Assembly: GCA_965198725.1 (NCBI GenBank)
Contig: CBDAPX010000001.1
Span: 1,550,001-1,614,000 of the forward strand
Origin: CBDAPX01 sp965198725
GTDB lineage: Bacteria > Pseudomonadota > Alphaproteobacteria > Rhodobacterales > Rhodobacteraceae
Reading direction: 5' to 3'
Length of the DNA stretch: 64,000 nucleotides
Position numbers and translations under genes: made by a program. Position 1 is the first letter of the stretch. The number at the start of each line of letters is the position of its first letter. A model generated the notes under the pieces. That model was not told the DNA's origin, searched no databases, and saw only the letters and a list, made by a program, of their open reading frames with translations. This document shows positions 1-8,869 of this stretch, piece by piece.

Positions 1-432
1 GGCCGCAAAATCATCGTGGACACCTATGGCGGTGCCGCACCACATGGCGGCGGGGCGTTCTCGGGCAAAGATCCGACCAAGGTGGATCGTTCGGCGGCGT
101 ATGCCGCGCGCTATCTGGCCAAAAACGTAGTTGCGGCCGGTCTGGCAGAACGCTGCACGCTGCAGCTGTCCTATGCTATCGGGGTGTCCAAACCTCTGTC
201 CATCTATGTCGATACGTTCGGCACCAGCGAGGTCCCACCCGATGTGATCGAGGCCGCGATTGCCAAATCGATGGATCTGACCCCGCGCGGGATCCGGACG
301 CATCTGGAGTTGAACAAACCCATCTATCAGCGAACAGCGGCCTACGGCCATTTTGGCCGGAAGCCGGATGAGGATGGCGGGTTCAGCTGGGAACGTACCG
401 ACCTTGTCGACACGTTGAAGAAAGCGATCTGA
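1..432 (+). CDS. metK: S-adenosylmethionine synthetase, C-terminal part (partial)
   Basis: The frame is open from the first base, so the N-terminal part lies outside the window. MetK makes S-adenosylmethionine from methionine and ATP in the cytoplasm. The 143 visible residues include the hallmark GGGAFSGKDPTKVDRS near the start, which contributes to the active site, and the C-terminal region containing DLTPRGIRTHL. The stop codon TGA is at 430-432, followed by a strong terminator. SAM is the cofactor of the tRNA methyltransferase TrmB encoded at 1.2 kb, and metK-trmB proximity is usual in this family; here a GST gene lies between them. Confidence 0.97.
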   Translation, partial: GRKIIVDTYGGAAPHGGGAFSGKDPTKVDRSAAYAARYLAKNVVAAGLAERCTLQLSYAIGVSKPLSIYVDTFGTSEVPPDVIEAAIAKSMDLTPRGIRTHLELNKPIYQRTAAYGHFGRKPDEDGGFSWERTDLVDTLKKAI

Positions 433-469
433 GAAAAAAGCGATCTGACAATCGCGGTATTTGAAAACG

Positions 470-494
470 GGGCGGTCCATCGGGCCGCCCTTTT
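470..494 (+). terminator. Rho-independent terminator of metK
   Basis: A 9-bp stem (GGGCGGTCC at 470-478 against GGGCCGCCC at 482-490, one T-G wobble) with a 3-base loop, followed by TTTT at 491-494. Confidence 0.85.
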
Positions 495-549
495 GCTTGT
501 CACTGGGTCGCGCCTCATGGTTACTGTCACCAACCGATAGGAGCCCGGC

Positions 550-1179
550 ATGATTTTTTACGATTGCGCAACCGCGCCCAACACCAGACGCGCCCGCATG
601 TTTCTGGCGGAAAAAGGTCTGACACCGGACGTGCGCGAGATCAGCATCGCAAAATCAGAACAGCTGTCAGATGCGTTTTTGCAGGTGAAACCAATGGGGA
701 CATTGCCGGTTCTGGTCACGGATGAGGGTGTGACGCTGACCGAGAATGTTGGCATAGCGGCTTATTTGGAAGCCGCCTTTCCCGACCCCGCCTTGCTGGG
801 CAACAGCCCTGTTGAAAAGGGGCAGGTGATGCGTTGGAACGCGATTGTCGAACAGCAGGGCGGTATGCCGATTGCCGAGGCATTTCGCAACTCGAACCCG
901 CATATGGTCGGGCGTGCCATTCCGGGTCCGCGCAATCATGCGCAAATCCCGGCGCTGGCCGAACGTGGTTTTCAACGGGTCGCTGATTTCTTTGATCTTT
1001 TGGAAGCGCGGCTGGGGGAAAGCCCATTTGTTGCAACGGACGCGTTTACCTTTGCCGATATCACCTGTTTCGTGATGGTGGATTTTGCCCGTGTCATCAA
1101 AACCCGTATTCCCGAAGAAAACACGAAAACCCAAGCTTGGTTTGACGGGATAAAAGCACGGCCCAGCGCCAGCCTTTGA
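550..1179 (+). CDS. Glutathione S-transferase family protein
   Basis: A 209-residue cytosolic protein, normal length for a GST. The N-terminal thioredoxin-like half (about residues 1-80) starts with MIFYDCATAPNTRRARMFL. It contains the cis-proline glutathione-binding region KPMGTLPVL and the downstream TENVGIAAYLE, where an acidic residue usually contacts the gamma-glutamyl group. The all-helical C-terminal half runs from about residue 90, with the N-capping motif FTFADITCFV near the end. GGAG lies upstream of the ATG. The substrate cannot be told; such genes usually serve detoxification or isomerisation. It sits between the metK terminator and trmB. Confidence 0.88.
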   Translation: MIFYDCATAPNTRRARMFLAEKGLTPDVREISIAKSEQLSDAFLQVKPMGTLPVLVTDEGVTLTENVGIAAYLEAAFPDPALLGNSPVEKGQVMRWNAIVEQQGGMPIAEAFRNSNPHMVGRAIPGPRNHAQIPALAERGFQRVADFFDLLEARLGESPFVATDAFTFADITCFVMVDFARVIKTRIPEENTKTQAWFDGIKARPSASL

Positions 1180-1223
1180 CCCCGCTGTTGCGGGCGACGC
1201 ACGCAGGATGTAAAGCGCCCCGC

Positions 1224-1949
1224 ATGTCGACATCAGAACGCCCGCATCGCAACTTTTATGGCCGGTTCAAGGGAAAAACCCTGAAGCAAAGCCAAAAGGC
1301 CTATTTGAACGAGGATCTCGCCGCTTTGTCTCCGGGGCTTGTGGGCTGGGATGAAAACCCGGACCGCGCCCCTTTGGATTTGCAAGCGCGCTTTGGCGGG
1401 CGTCCGGTTTGGTTGGAGGTTGGGTTCGGCGGCGGCGAACACTTGGTTCATCAGGCCCAACAAAACCCTGACATCGCGATCATTGGGGCCGAACCCTATA
1501 TCAACGGCGTGGCCATGCTGTTGGGCAAGATCCGACAGGCGGGTGTCACAAACCTGGCCGTACATCCCGGTGATGCGCGAGATCTGATGGATGTTTTGCC
1601 CGCCGGGTCGATCCAACGCGCCTTTCTGCTCTATCCGGACCCATGGCCGAAAAAGCGGCACCATCGACGCCGTTTTGTCACGCAAGAGCATTTGGAACCT
1701 TTGGCAAAAGTCTTGGCGCCGGGTGCGATATTCCGCGTGGCGACCGACATTCCTGATTACGTTCGGCAAACGCTGGAAGAAGTACCCAAAGCCGGGTTCC
1801 GGTGGCTGGCGAAACGGCCCAAGGATTGGCGCGAACCGTGGGATGATTGGATTTCCACACGTTACGAACAGAAAGCCCTGCGCGAAGGTCGCGTCCCCCA
1901 TTACCTGACATTCGTTCGGGAAAATGATAGCGATATCACCCCCGAATAG
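1224..1949 (+). CDS. trmB: tRNA (guanine-N7-)-methyltransferase
   Basis: Forms m7G46 in tRNA variable loops using SAM. The 241-residue protein has the SAM-binding motif EVGFGGGEH (about residue 66), the family signature LYPDPWPKKRHHRRRF and the C-terminal TRYEQKA. The frame is open upstream to a TTG at 1176 overlapping the GST stop, but the ATG at 1224 (MSTSERPHRNFYG) matches the usual family length and start. It ends in TAG, which matters because other ORFs in this window are interrupted by TAG. Same strand as metK and aroA. Confidence 0.94.
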   Translation: MSTSERPHRNFYGRFKGKTLKQSQKAYLNEDLAALSPGLVGWDENPDRAPLDLQARFGGRPVWLEVGFGGGEHLVHQAQQNPDIAIIGAEPYINGVAMLLGKIRQAGVTNLAVHPGDARDLMDVLPAGSIQRAFLLYPDPWPKKRHHRRRFVTQEHLEPLAKVLAPGAIFRVATDIPDYVRQTLEEVPKAGFRWLAKRPKDWREPWDDWISTRYEQKALREGRVPHYLTFVRENDSDITPE

Positions 1950-2018
1950 CATTCTGTCTGGCATCTGCCTTGGTGATTGAGTAATCCGATCCCGAAACGA
2001 CCCAGAACAGGATTTGTC

Positions 2019-3365
2019 ATGTCCGGACACGGCACGCCCATTCCCATGATCGCTTATCCCGGCGGCCCGTTGTCGGGCACCGCGGACATCCCCGGGGACA
2101 AGTCGATCTCGCACCGTTCGCTGATCCTTGGGGCGATGGCTGTGGGGGAAACAAAGATCTCAGGGCTTTTGGAAGGGGATGATGTTCTGGACACGGCCAA
2201 GGCGATGCGGGCTTTTGGTGCAGAGGTGACCGACCATGGCGGCGGAAACTGGACCGTCCATGGTGTCGGCGTCGGCGGGTTTGCCGAACCGGACAATGTT
2301 GTGGATTGCGGTAACTCTGGAACAGGCGTGCGGTTGATCATGGGGGCCATGGCCACCTCTCCCGTCACAGTGACCTTCACCGGGGATGGCAGCCTGCGGG
2401 GCCGCCCGATGGCCCGTGTGACCGATCCTCTGTCGCTTTTCGGCACGCAGTCGGTTGGCCGTGCCGGCGGGCGCTTGCCCATGACACTGGTCGGGGCGGC
2501 CGACCCGGTTCCGGCAACCTATGAAGTGCCGGTGCCGTCGGCGCAGGTGAAATCCGCGGTTCTGCTGGCGGGGCTCAACGCGCCGGGTCAAACCGTTGTC
2601 ATCGAAAAGGAAGCCACCCGTGATCATACCGAGCGGATGCTGGCCGGGTTCGGTGCCGAAATATCGGTTGAAGAAACCGATGCGGGACGGGTGATCACCC
2701 TGACCGGGCAACCGGAATTGCAGCCGCAAGTCATCGCCGTGCCCAAAGACCCGTCCAGCGCGGCGTTCCCGGTCTGCGCAGCCCTGATAACACCGGGGTC
2801 GGATGTGCTGGTGCCCGGTATCGGCCTGAACCCCACACGGGCCGGGCTATACACAACTTTGCAAGAGATGGGTGCCGATCTCACCTTTGAAAACATGCGC
2901 GAAGAAGGCGGCGAACCGGTGGCGGATCTGCGCGCCCGTTATTCGCCTGACATGAAGGGGATCGAGGTTCCACCGGAACGCGCGGCCAGCATGATTGACG
3001 AATACCCGATCCTATCGGTTGTTGCGGCCAATGCCACGGGCCAGACCATGATGCGCGGTGTCAAGGAACTGCGGGTCAAGGAAAGCGACCGGATCGATGC
3101 AATGGCGGTCGGCCTGCGCGCCAATGGCGTCACTGTGGAGGAGGGGCCGGATTGGTGGTCTGTCGATGGTCTTGGGATCGGCAATGTCCCCGGCGGCGCA
3201 ACCTGTGTCAGCCATCTGGACCACAGGATTGCCATGTCGTTCCTGATCCTCGGGTTTGCCTCGCAAAGCCCTGTGCAGGTTGATGATGGTGCGCCGATTG
3301 CAACCTCTTTCCCGATTTTCGAACAGCTGATGGCGGATCTCGGCGCCCGAATTGAGCGTCTTTGA
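2019..3365 (+). CDS. aroA: 3-phosphoshikimate 1-carboxyvinyltransferase (EPSP synthase)
   Basis: Sixth step of the shikimate pathway: joins phosphoenolpyruvate to shikimate-3-phosphate. The 448 residues contain PGDKSISHRS (PEP and phosphate binding), the glycine loop GNSGTG, RPMARV and LRVKESDR. The start is set by AGGA upstream of the ATG at 2019 (MSGHGTPIPM), typical of Rhodobacteraceae AroA, in preference to an in-frame TTG at 1977. The stop overlaps the cmk start (TGATG), so the two are translationally coupled. Confidence 0.97.
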   Translation: MSGHGTPIPMIAYPGGPLSGTADIPGDKSISHRSLILGAMAVGETKISGLLEGDDVLDTAKAMRAFGAEVTDHGGGNWTVHGVGVGGFAEPDNVVDCGNSGTGVRLIMGAMATSPVTVTFTGDGSLRGRPMARVTDPLSLFGTQSVGRAGGRLPMTLVGAADPVPATYEVPVPSAQVKSAVLLAGLNAPGQTVVIEKEATRDHTERMLAGFGAEISVEETDAGRVITLTGQPELQPQVIAVPKDPSSAAFPVCAALITPGSDVLVPGIGLNPTRAGLYTTLQEMGADLTFENMREEGGEPVADLRARYSPDMKGIEVPPERAASMIDEYPILSVVAANATGQTMMRGVKELRVKESDRIDAMAVGLRANGVTVEEGPDWWSVDGLGIGNVPGGATCVSHLDHRIAMSFLILGFASQSPVQVDDGAPIATSFPIFEQLMADLGARIERL

Positions 3366-3976
3366 TGCCGTTCACGGTGGCCATTGACGGGCCGGCGGCC
3401 GGTGGCAAGGGCACCATCGCCCGCGCGGTCGCCCGGCATTTCGATTTTGGCCATCTGGATTCGGGCCTGCTTTATCGCGTGGTTGGTGTGCATATGCTTG
3501 ACGGGGCGGATCCGGTTGAGATTGCCCGCGGGCTGACGGCTGAAATGCTCGATCGGGATGATCTGCGTACAGCTGACGCGTCACAAGCGGCGAGCAAGGT
3601 TGCCGTTCTACCAGAAGTACGCGCCGCGCTTTTGGATTTTCAGCGCGCCTTTGCCCGTCGCGCCGGCGGTGCCGTCATTGACGGGCGCGATATCGGCACG
3701 GTGATCTGCCCGCAAGCAGACGTGAAGCTTTTTGTCACTGCGCGCCCCGAAATCCGGGCGAAACGGCGGTTTGATGAACTGGTCAATTCCGGCGCGGACG
3801 CAGAGTTTGAGACCGTTCTGGCAGATGTGATCGCCCGCGATGAACGGGACATGTCGCGGGCCTCGTCTCCCTTAGTTCCTGCAGAGGATGCCATCCTTCT
3901 GGATACCTCGGACCTCGACATTGAAGAGGCAATCGGGCGGGCCGTGGCCTCTGTGAAAGATCGCCTAAACCCATAA
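3365..3976 (+). CDS. cmk: Cytidylate kinase
   Basis: Phosphorylates CMP and dCMP with ATP. The 203-residue P-loop kinase has AIDGPAAGGKGTIAR at its N-terminus (Walker A), the CMP-binding region around residues 95-110 (VIDGRDIGTVICP) and the lid segment RDERDMSR. ATG at 3365 overlaps the aroA stop by one base. The order aroA-cmk-rpsA is conserved in many proteobacteria. Here two envelope-protein genes separate cmk from rpsA. Confidence 0.96.
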   Translation: MPFTVAIDGPAAGGKGTIARAVARHFDFGHLDSGLLYRVVGVHMLDGADPVEIARGLTAEMLDRDDLRTADASQAASKVAVLPEVRAALLDFQRAFARRAGGAVIDGRDIGTVICPQADVKLFVTARPEIRAKRRFDELVNSGADAEFETVLADVIARDERDMSRASSPLVPAEDAILLDTSDLDIEEAIGRAVASVKDRLNP

Positions 3977-4083
3977 GTCCGGTAGGTGCCGTGACCTGCG
4001 CCCGGATTTCTGATATACATCCGTTCATTATTTTTTGACCGGCGCGGGACGATTTGCGCCAGTTCTTTTGAAAGGAAACCGAG

Positions 4084-4827
4084 ATGCCCTGCATGTCGCG
4101 CGCGGCAGTTCTGGCCGCAGCCCTGTTTTCGCTGCCGATCATGGCTAGCAGCCAACCCAGCTATTCTTGCGACGGGCGCTTGACCCGTGTCGAGGCGCTG
4201 ATCTGCCAAGACCCACAACTTGGTCGCTTGGACGTGGAAATGGTGCGGCTATATCGTGTCGAACGCCGCTCTGTTTCGGGTGGTGCCGCGGATAAGTTGA
4301 TCAACGATCAACGGATTTGGCGTGCGTGGCGGGATTCCTGTGGTGCCGTGACAAACTGTTTGCGGCGCCGCTATGAACAGCGGATCATCGACTTTGATCC
4401 AAGCCGTGAGACGCGTGTCTATGGGGGATCGCGACCACCTTCTTCTTCACAACGCGGATTACAGCCGCAGCCGACAAACACCAAAACCGTGGTGGAACGC
4501 CGGTTTCGGAATGGACGATACGAGGTCGTCTATTCGGACGGATCCATCACGTTCAGCTCTCCCGGTGGCAGCTGTTTTGGTTCGATAAGCCCGGACGGCA
4601 CACAGTCGCAGGCCTGCGCGTCACAGGTCGCGGGTCAGACGTTCCCGGCCTTGCCGAGCGTATTTGATGATTGGGGCGATCGGATGGAACGCGACCTGTT
4701 GCTGGTCATCGATCAATTGCTGCCAGAGGTCGACAGAGCACCCTATCGCCAATCTGCGCAGGCCAAAGACTATTCTGAGCGGATGCTGGAGCATGTCTAT
4801 GTCATCAACTTTCTGACACAGGACTAA
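4084..4827 (+). CDS. Exported protein with LprI-like (DUF1311) N-terminal domain
   Basis: A 247-residue protein starting with an apparent signal peptide (MPCMSRAAVLAAALFSLPIM, cleavage near residue 22). Residues 30-100 resemble the lysozyme-inhibitor LprI/DUF1311 fold, with the paired cysteines of CDGRLTRVEALIC and DSCGAVTNCLRRRYEQRI. The C-terminal half is not recognised. A role in inhibiting lysozyme in the periplasm is known for some family members and is only a possibility here. GAAAGGA precedes the ATG. The following membrane protein gene starts 6 bases after its stop. Confidence 0.7.
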   Translation: MPCMSRAAVLAAALFSLPIMASSQPSYSCDGRLTRVEALICQDPQLGRLDVEMVRLYRVERRSVSGGAADKLINDQRIWRAWRDSCGAVTNCLRRRYEQRIIDFDPSRETRVYGGSRPPSSSQRGLQPQPTNTKTVVERRFRNGRYEVVYSDGSITFSSPGGSCFGSISPDGTQSQACASQVAGQTFPALPSVFDDWGDRMERDLLLVIDQLLPEVDRAPYRQSAQAKDYSERMLEHVYVINFLTQD

Positions 4828-4833
4828 GCGGTC

Positions 4834-5370
4834 ATGGCACAGTATATCCGGACCATTTTCGTGGCGTTTCTCTTCGCATGCCTGGCCACCGTCAGCGGCG
4901 CACAAGAAGATTCCGTTCTGGGGACCATTCAGGATGCCTTGGCTGAACGTGCGGCGCGGTCGGGTGAAGAAACAATCGACACCGGTATTGATGACACGCC
5001 GGTGATGCCCGAATTGCCCGCCAGCTTCGTGGCGGATCCGGAAACGCTTGCGTTGATGCAATCCTCTGTCCAGGCCTATTACCGCTATCACCAGCGCAGC
5101 CTGGATCACCGCAGTCGGGTTTTTGAGTGGCGGCATTTTTCGACCCGCGCGATTTTCTTTGTCGTGATCGCGATTGTGCTGATCGGGCTCTATTTCTCTT
5201 GGATTCAGTTCAAGGCCGAAGGGCACAGTTCGACCCCGTCCACGCTGGAAGCATCCGGCAAGGGGATAAAGGTCACGTCATCGGTTTTGGGCGTAGTCAT
5301 CCTCGCCCTCTCGCTGATCTTCTTTTACCTCTACTTGGTCTATGTCTATCCGATCAGCGAAATATTCTAA
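4834..5370 (+). CDS. Membrane protein of unknown function
   Basis: I do not recognise this 178-residue protein. It begins with a signal peptide-like stretch (AFLFACLATVSGAQ). A mostly acidic soluble segment follows (about residues 25-100). Two hydrophobic helices come next (AIFFVVIAIVLIGLYFSWIQF near residue 110-130, and VVILALSLIFFYLYLVYVY near 155-173). It follows the DUF1311 gene by 6 bases with no strong ribosome binding site, suggesting co-translation. The pair lies between cmk and rpsA and may act together in the envelope. Confidence 0.65.
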   Translation: MAQYIRTIFVAFLFACLATVSGAQEDSVLGTIQDALAERAARSGEETIDTGIDDTPVMPELPASFVADPETLALMQSSVQAYYRYHQRSLDHRSRVFEWRHFSTRAIFFVVIAIVLIGLYFSWIQFKAEGHSSTPSTLEASGKGIKVTSSVLGVVILALSLIFFYLYLVYVYPISEIF

Positions 5371-5461
5371 GCCGGGGCAGGGTGGCTTGCCTTTTGGTTT
5401 TGAACGGCCTATAGACCGCCCGTCGATAAGGCGGAAAGCCAAGAAGCATAAAGACACGAGC

Positions 5462-5490
5462 AGGGTCGGATCTCCGGCCCTCTTTGTTTT
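5462..5490 (+). terminator. Hairpin with U-tract before rpsA
   Basis: AGGGTCGG (5462-5469) pairs with CCGGCCCT (5474-5481), one T-G wobble, loop ATCT, followed by CTTTGTTTT. It is either the terminator of the two envelope genes or a leader hairpin of rpsA, which starts 90 bases later. The rest of 5371-5580 holds no gene that I can see. Confidence 0.6.
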
Positions 5491-5580
5491 ATGTGGCGCT
5501 GTCAGACCAATGAAACCCCAAGACCGGCGGAGACAACCGCTCGGCCAGATAAATCGCTAGTAAAGGAAACTGAGACCCTT

Positions 5581-7260
5581 ATGGCTCAAGAAACATCGAT
5601 GGAGGAATTCGAAGCCCTCCTGAACGAAAGCTTCGAAATGGACACACCCGACGAAGGGTCTGTTGTCAAAGGCAAAGTCATCGCAATCGAAGCGGGCCAA
5701 GCCATCATCGACGTCGGCTACAAGATGGAAGGCCGTGTCGAACTCAAAGAATTCGCAAATCCAGGTGAAGCCCCCGATATCGCTGTTGGCGATGAGGTCG
5801 AAGTTTACCTGCGTCAGGTCGAAAACGCGCGCGGCGAAGCCGTCATTTCGCGCGAAATGGCCCGCCGCGAGGAAGCCTGGGACCGTCTGGAAAAAGCATT
5901 CGCAGACGACGCACGCGTCGAAGGCGCAATCTTTGGCCGTGTCAAAGGTGGCTTTACCGTCGATCTGGGCGGTGCCGTGGCCTTCTTGCCGGGCAGCCAA
6001 GTTGACGTGCGCCCAGTGCGTGACGCAGGTCCTCTGATGGGTCTGAAACAACCGTTCCAAATCCTGAAAATGGACCGTCGCCGGGGCAACATCGTTGTGT
6101 CGCGTCGCGCCATCCTTGAAGAATCGCGCGCCGAACAGCGTGCCGAGGTTATCGGCAATCTGGCCGAAGGTCAGGCCGTGGATGGTGTCGTCAAGAACAT
6201 CACCGAATACGGTGCGTTCGTGGATCTGGGCGGTGTTGACGGTCTGTTGCACGTCACGGACATGGCTTGGCGCCGTGTGAACCACCCATCCGAGATCCTG
6301 ACCATTGGCGAAACCGTCAAGGTGCAGGTCATCAAGATCAACAAAGAAACCCACCGCATCAGCCTGGGCATGAAGCAGCTGCAAGAAGATCCATGGGATC
6401 TGGTTGCTGCGAAATACCCGCTGGAATCCACGCATACCGGTCGTGTCACCAACATCACCGACTACGGTGCATTTGTTGAGCTTGAGCCGGGCGTCGAAGG
6501 CCTGGTCCACGTTTCCGAAATGTCCTGGACCAAGAAAAACGTCCACCCGGGCAAAATCGTGTCCACCTCGCAAGAGGTCGAAGTCATGGTTCTGGAAATC
6601 GACGGGTCCAAGCGTCGCGTTTCGCTGGGTCTCAAGCAGACCATGCGCAACCCATGGGAAGTGTTCGCCGAGAACAACCCAGAGGGCACTCAGGTCGAAG
6701 GCGAGGTCAAGAACATCACCGAATTCGGTCTGTTCATCGGTCTCGAAGGCGAGATCGACGGCATGGTTCACCTCTCGGACCTCAGCTGGGACGAGCGTGG
6801 CGAAGATGCGATCCAGAACTATCGCAAAGGTGACATGGTTCAGGCCGTGGTCTCCGAAGTCGACGTCGAAAAAGAGCGTATCTCTCTGTCGATCAAAGCC
6901 ATGGGCGGCGACAAGTTTGCCGAAGCCACTGGCGGCGTAAAGCGCGGCTCGATCGTGACTGTCGAAGTCACCGCGATCGAAGATGGCAGCATCGAAGTGG
7001 AATACGAAGGCATGAAGTCCTTCATCCGCCGGTCCGACCTGTCGCGGGATCGTGGCGAACAGCGCCCAGAACGGTTCAACGTTGGCGACAAGGTTGACGT
7101 GCGCGTGACCAACATCGACGCCAAGACCCGCCGCATGGGTCTGTCGATCAAAGCCCGCGAGATCGCCGAAGAGCGTGAAGCGGTTGAACAGTTCGGCTCT
7201 TCCGACAGCGGTGCATCGCTCGGGGATATCCTGGGTGCAGCACTTAAGGGCGACGAATAA
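5581..7260 (+). CDS. rpsA: 30S ribosomal protein S1
   Basis: Binds mRNA on the small ribosomal subunit. The 559-residue product has the normal length and consists of repeated S1 OB-fold domains. Copies show the pattern V-x-NITEYGAFVDL-GVDGLLHV, seen at about residues 200, 285 and 375, with degenerate copies at both ends. The frame is open upstream to 5491, but the ATG at 5581 (MAQETSMEEFEALLNES) is the family start and has AAAGGA upstream. Codon use is strongly biased, as in highly expressed genes, which produces a long meaningless antisense frame. Confidence 0.97.
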   Translation: MAQETSMEEFEALLNESFEMDTPDEGSVVKGKVIAIEAGQAIIDVGYKMEGRVELKEFANPGEAPDIAVGDEVEVYLRQVENARGEAVISREMARREEAWDRLEKAFADDARVEGAIFGRVKGGFTVDLGGAVAFLPGSQVDVRPVRDAGPLMGLKQPFQILKMDRRRGNIVVSRRAILEESRAEQRAEVIGNLAEGQAVDGVVKNITEYGAFVDLGGVDGLLHVTDMAWRRVNHPSEILTIGETVKVQVIKINKETHRISLGMKQLQEDPWDLVAAKYPLESTHTGRVTNITDYGAFVELEPGVEGLVHVSEMSWTKKNVHPGKIVSTSQEVEVMVLEIDGSKRRVSLGLKQTMRNPWEVFAENNPEGTQVEGEVKNITEFGLFIGLEGEIDGMVHLSDLSWDERGEDAIQNYRKGDMVQAVVSEVDVEKERISLSIKAMGGDKFAEATGGVKRGSIVTVEVTAIEDGSIEVEYEGMKSFIRRSDLSRDRGEQRPERFNVGDKVDVRVTNIDAKTRRMGLSIKAREIAEEREAVEQFGSSDSGASLGDILGAALKGDE

Positions 7261-7289
7261 TTCGATAGCCTTTATCGCTAACAAGTTTT

Positions 7290-7319
7290 CGGCCTCGCAT
7301 GCAAACGCGGGGCCGTTTT
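7290..7319 (+). terminator. Rho-independent terminator of rpsA
   Basis: CGGCCTCGC (7290-7298) pairs with GCGGGGCCG (7307-7315), one wobble, 8-base loop, then TTTT. The remaining 220 bases to ihfB carry no gene and probably hold the ihfB promoter. Confidence 0.85.
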
Positions 7320-7541
7320 AGTTCCGAATCAATGTATTCGAATGCAGGCGCAGCAATTGCGTCATTGGTCCAAATTTGCACAAGTTCGGGTCGCGCACGT
7401 GCTGATGCTTTGGTTTTCCACGGTAAAAGACGTTGATTTTGCGTCTGAACGGATAGTTCTAGTTTCCGAAATTGATCGTTCTTCCTATAGTCGTGCGCAC
7501 GAAGGCCAAAGAAGCCGCGTTGACATGGGAGGAAGCGTTCG

Positions 7542-7829
7542 ATGATCCGGTCGGAACTGATACAGATGATTGCCGATGAGAACCCGCATCTCTACCAGCG
7601 TGATGTTGAGCGGATCGTGAACACCGTTTTTGATGAGGTCACCGGCGCCATGGCGCGAGGTGACCGGGTTGAGCTTCGTGGGTTTGGCGCTTTTTCCGTC
7701 AAGAAACGCGATGCCCGCGTGGGCCGCAATCCACGCACAGGCGAAACTGTTGAGGTCGAGGAAAAGCATGTGCCGTTCTTCAAGACAGGCAAGCTGCTGC
7801 GCGACCGGTTGAATGGGAAAACCGAGTAA
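7542..7829 (+). CDS. ihfB: Integration host factor, beta subunit
   Basis: DNA-bending nucleoid protein that pairs with IhfA. The 95 residues are the normal length, starting MIRSELIQMIA, with the beta-arm region RGFGAFSVKKR-ARVGRNPRTGE (proline at the tip intercalates in DNA) and the C-terminal PFFKTGKLLRDRLN. GGAGG lies upstream of the ATG. The rpsA-ihfB order is conserved. The next gene starts directly after its stop codon. Confidence 0.96.
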   Translation: MIRSELIQMIADENPHLYQRDVERIVNTVFDEVTGAMARGDRVELRGFGAFSVKKRDARVGRNPRTGETVEVEEKHVPFFKTGKLLRDRLNGKTE

Positions 7830-8183
7830 ATGATGCGCTATGTCCGCTATGCGATCCTGGCACTCATAACGATCCTTTTGGTCTCTTTTTGCGTAGCCAA
7901 TCGTCAAATGGTCACCATTCAACTGGTCCATGACAACTTGGCTGGCGTGCTCGGGTTCAACTATGCCCTGACATTGCCCTTGTTCATCGTACTTCTGGGT
8001 GGCGTCGCGGCGGGCCTTTTGATCGGGTTTATCTGGGAATGGCTGCGCGAACATCGCCATCGTCGCGATGCCAGCACGTCAAAGCGTGAAGCGCGCCGCC
8101 TTGAGCGCGAGGTCAAACGGCTGAAAACCGAAAAGCACGAGGGCAAAGACGAAGTGCTGGCCATTCTGGAAGAAGCCAAGTAA
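7830..8183 (+). CDS. LapA-domain (DUF1049) inner-membrane protein
   Basis: A 117-residue protein with two membrane helices (about residues 6-24 and 47-70) and a basic, charged, coiled-coil-like tail (residues 75-117) facing the cytoplasm. Homologues (LapA/YciS) act with LapB in controlling lipopolysaccharide assembly in enterobacteria, where the gene also lies downstream of rpsA-ihfB. That role is inferred here. The ATG follows the ihfB TAA with no gap, so the genes are cotranscribed. Confidence 0.8.
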   Translation: MMRYVRYAILALITILLVSFCVANRQMVTIQLVHDNLAGVLGFNYALTLPLFIVLLGGVAAGLLIGFIWEWLREHRHRRDASTSKREARRLEREVKRLKTEKHEGKDEVLAILEEAK

Positions 8184-8196
8184 CTCCATCGTCGTG

Positions 8197-8838
8197 ATGA
8201 CAGACATTCAGGTCAAAATATGCGGGCTGAGACGCCCGGCTGACGCCATTGCCGCACGCAATGCGGATGCGAGTTATGTCGGGTTTGTGTTCTTTGAAAA
8301 GTCCCCGCGCAATGTTGATTTTGCGACGGCGGCGGCGTTGGCGGATATGATCCCGACCGGCATCAGCAAGGTTGCGCTGATAGTAAACGCGACAGACGCC
8401 TTTCTGTCTGACCTGACGGCACAAGTACCGCTCGACATGTTGCAACTGCATGGCAGCGAGACACCCGCCCGCGTGGCCGAGGTGAAAAGCCAATATGGGC
8501 TGCCGGTGATGAAGGCCGTCGGCGTCGGAGATCCTGATGATTTGGCCAAGCTTCCGGGCTATGAGGCCGTCGCGGATCAAATCCTCGTCGATGCAAAGCC
8601 GCCCAAGACATCCGAGCTTCCGGGTGGCAACGGTTTGTCCTTTGACTGGCGTTTGATTGCGGATCGAAAGTGGCACACGCCCTGGATGCTCGCCGGGGGG
8701 CTGACGCCGGACAACGTGGCTGAGGCCATAAGAATGACCGGCGCTACTCAGGTCGATGTGTCGACGGGGGTCGAGACAGCGCCGGGACAAAAAGATGCCA
8801 CACTGATCCACGCCTTTATTTCCGCGGCGCGCGGCTGA
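8197..8838 (+). CDS. trpF: Phosphoribosylanthranilate isomerase
   Basis: Third step of tryptophan synthesis from anthranilate. A 213-residue TIM barrel with KICGLRRP at the N-terminus (catalytic Cys within VKICG), LQLHGSE in the middle and the phosphate-binding end LAGGLTPDNV plus VDVSTGVE. The ATG at 8197 is preceded by an in-frame GTG at 8194; neither has a clear ribosome binding site, so coupling to the upstream gene (14 bases) is likely. trpB follows after one small gene. Confidence 0.95.
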   Translation: MTDIQVKICGLRRPADAIAARNADASYVGFVFFEKSPRNVDFATAAALADMIPTGISKVALIVNATDAFLSDLTAQVPLDMLQLHGSETPARVAEVKSQYGLPVMKAVGVGDPDDLAKLPGYEAVADQILVDAKPPKTSELPGGNGLSFDWRLIADRKWHTPWMLAGGLTPDNVAEAIRMTGATQVDVSTGVETAPGQKDATLIHAFISAARG

Positions 8839-8869
8839 TCCAGAGCGGCATCCGCGCCGTACAATCGGT

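Noticed and set aside
5557..7284. 575-codon open frame opposite rpsA
   Set aside because: Shadow produced by strong codon bias of rpsA; no family resemblance and no ribosome binding site.
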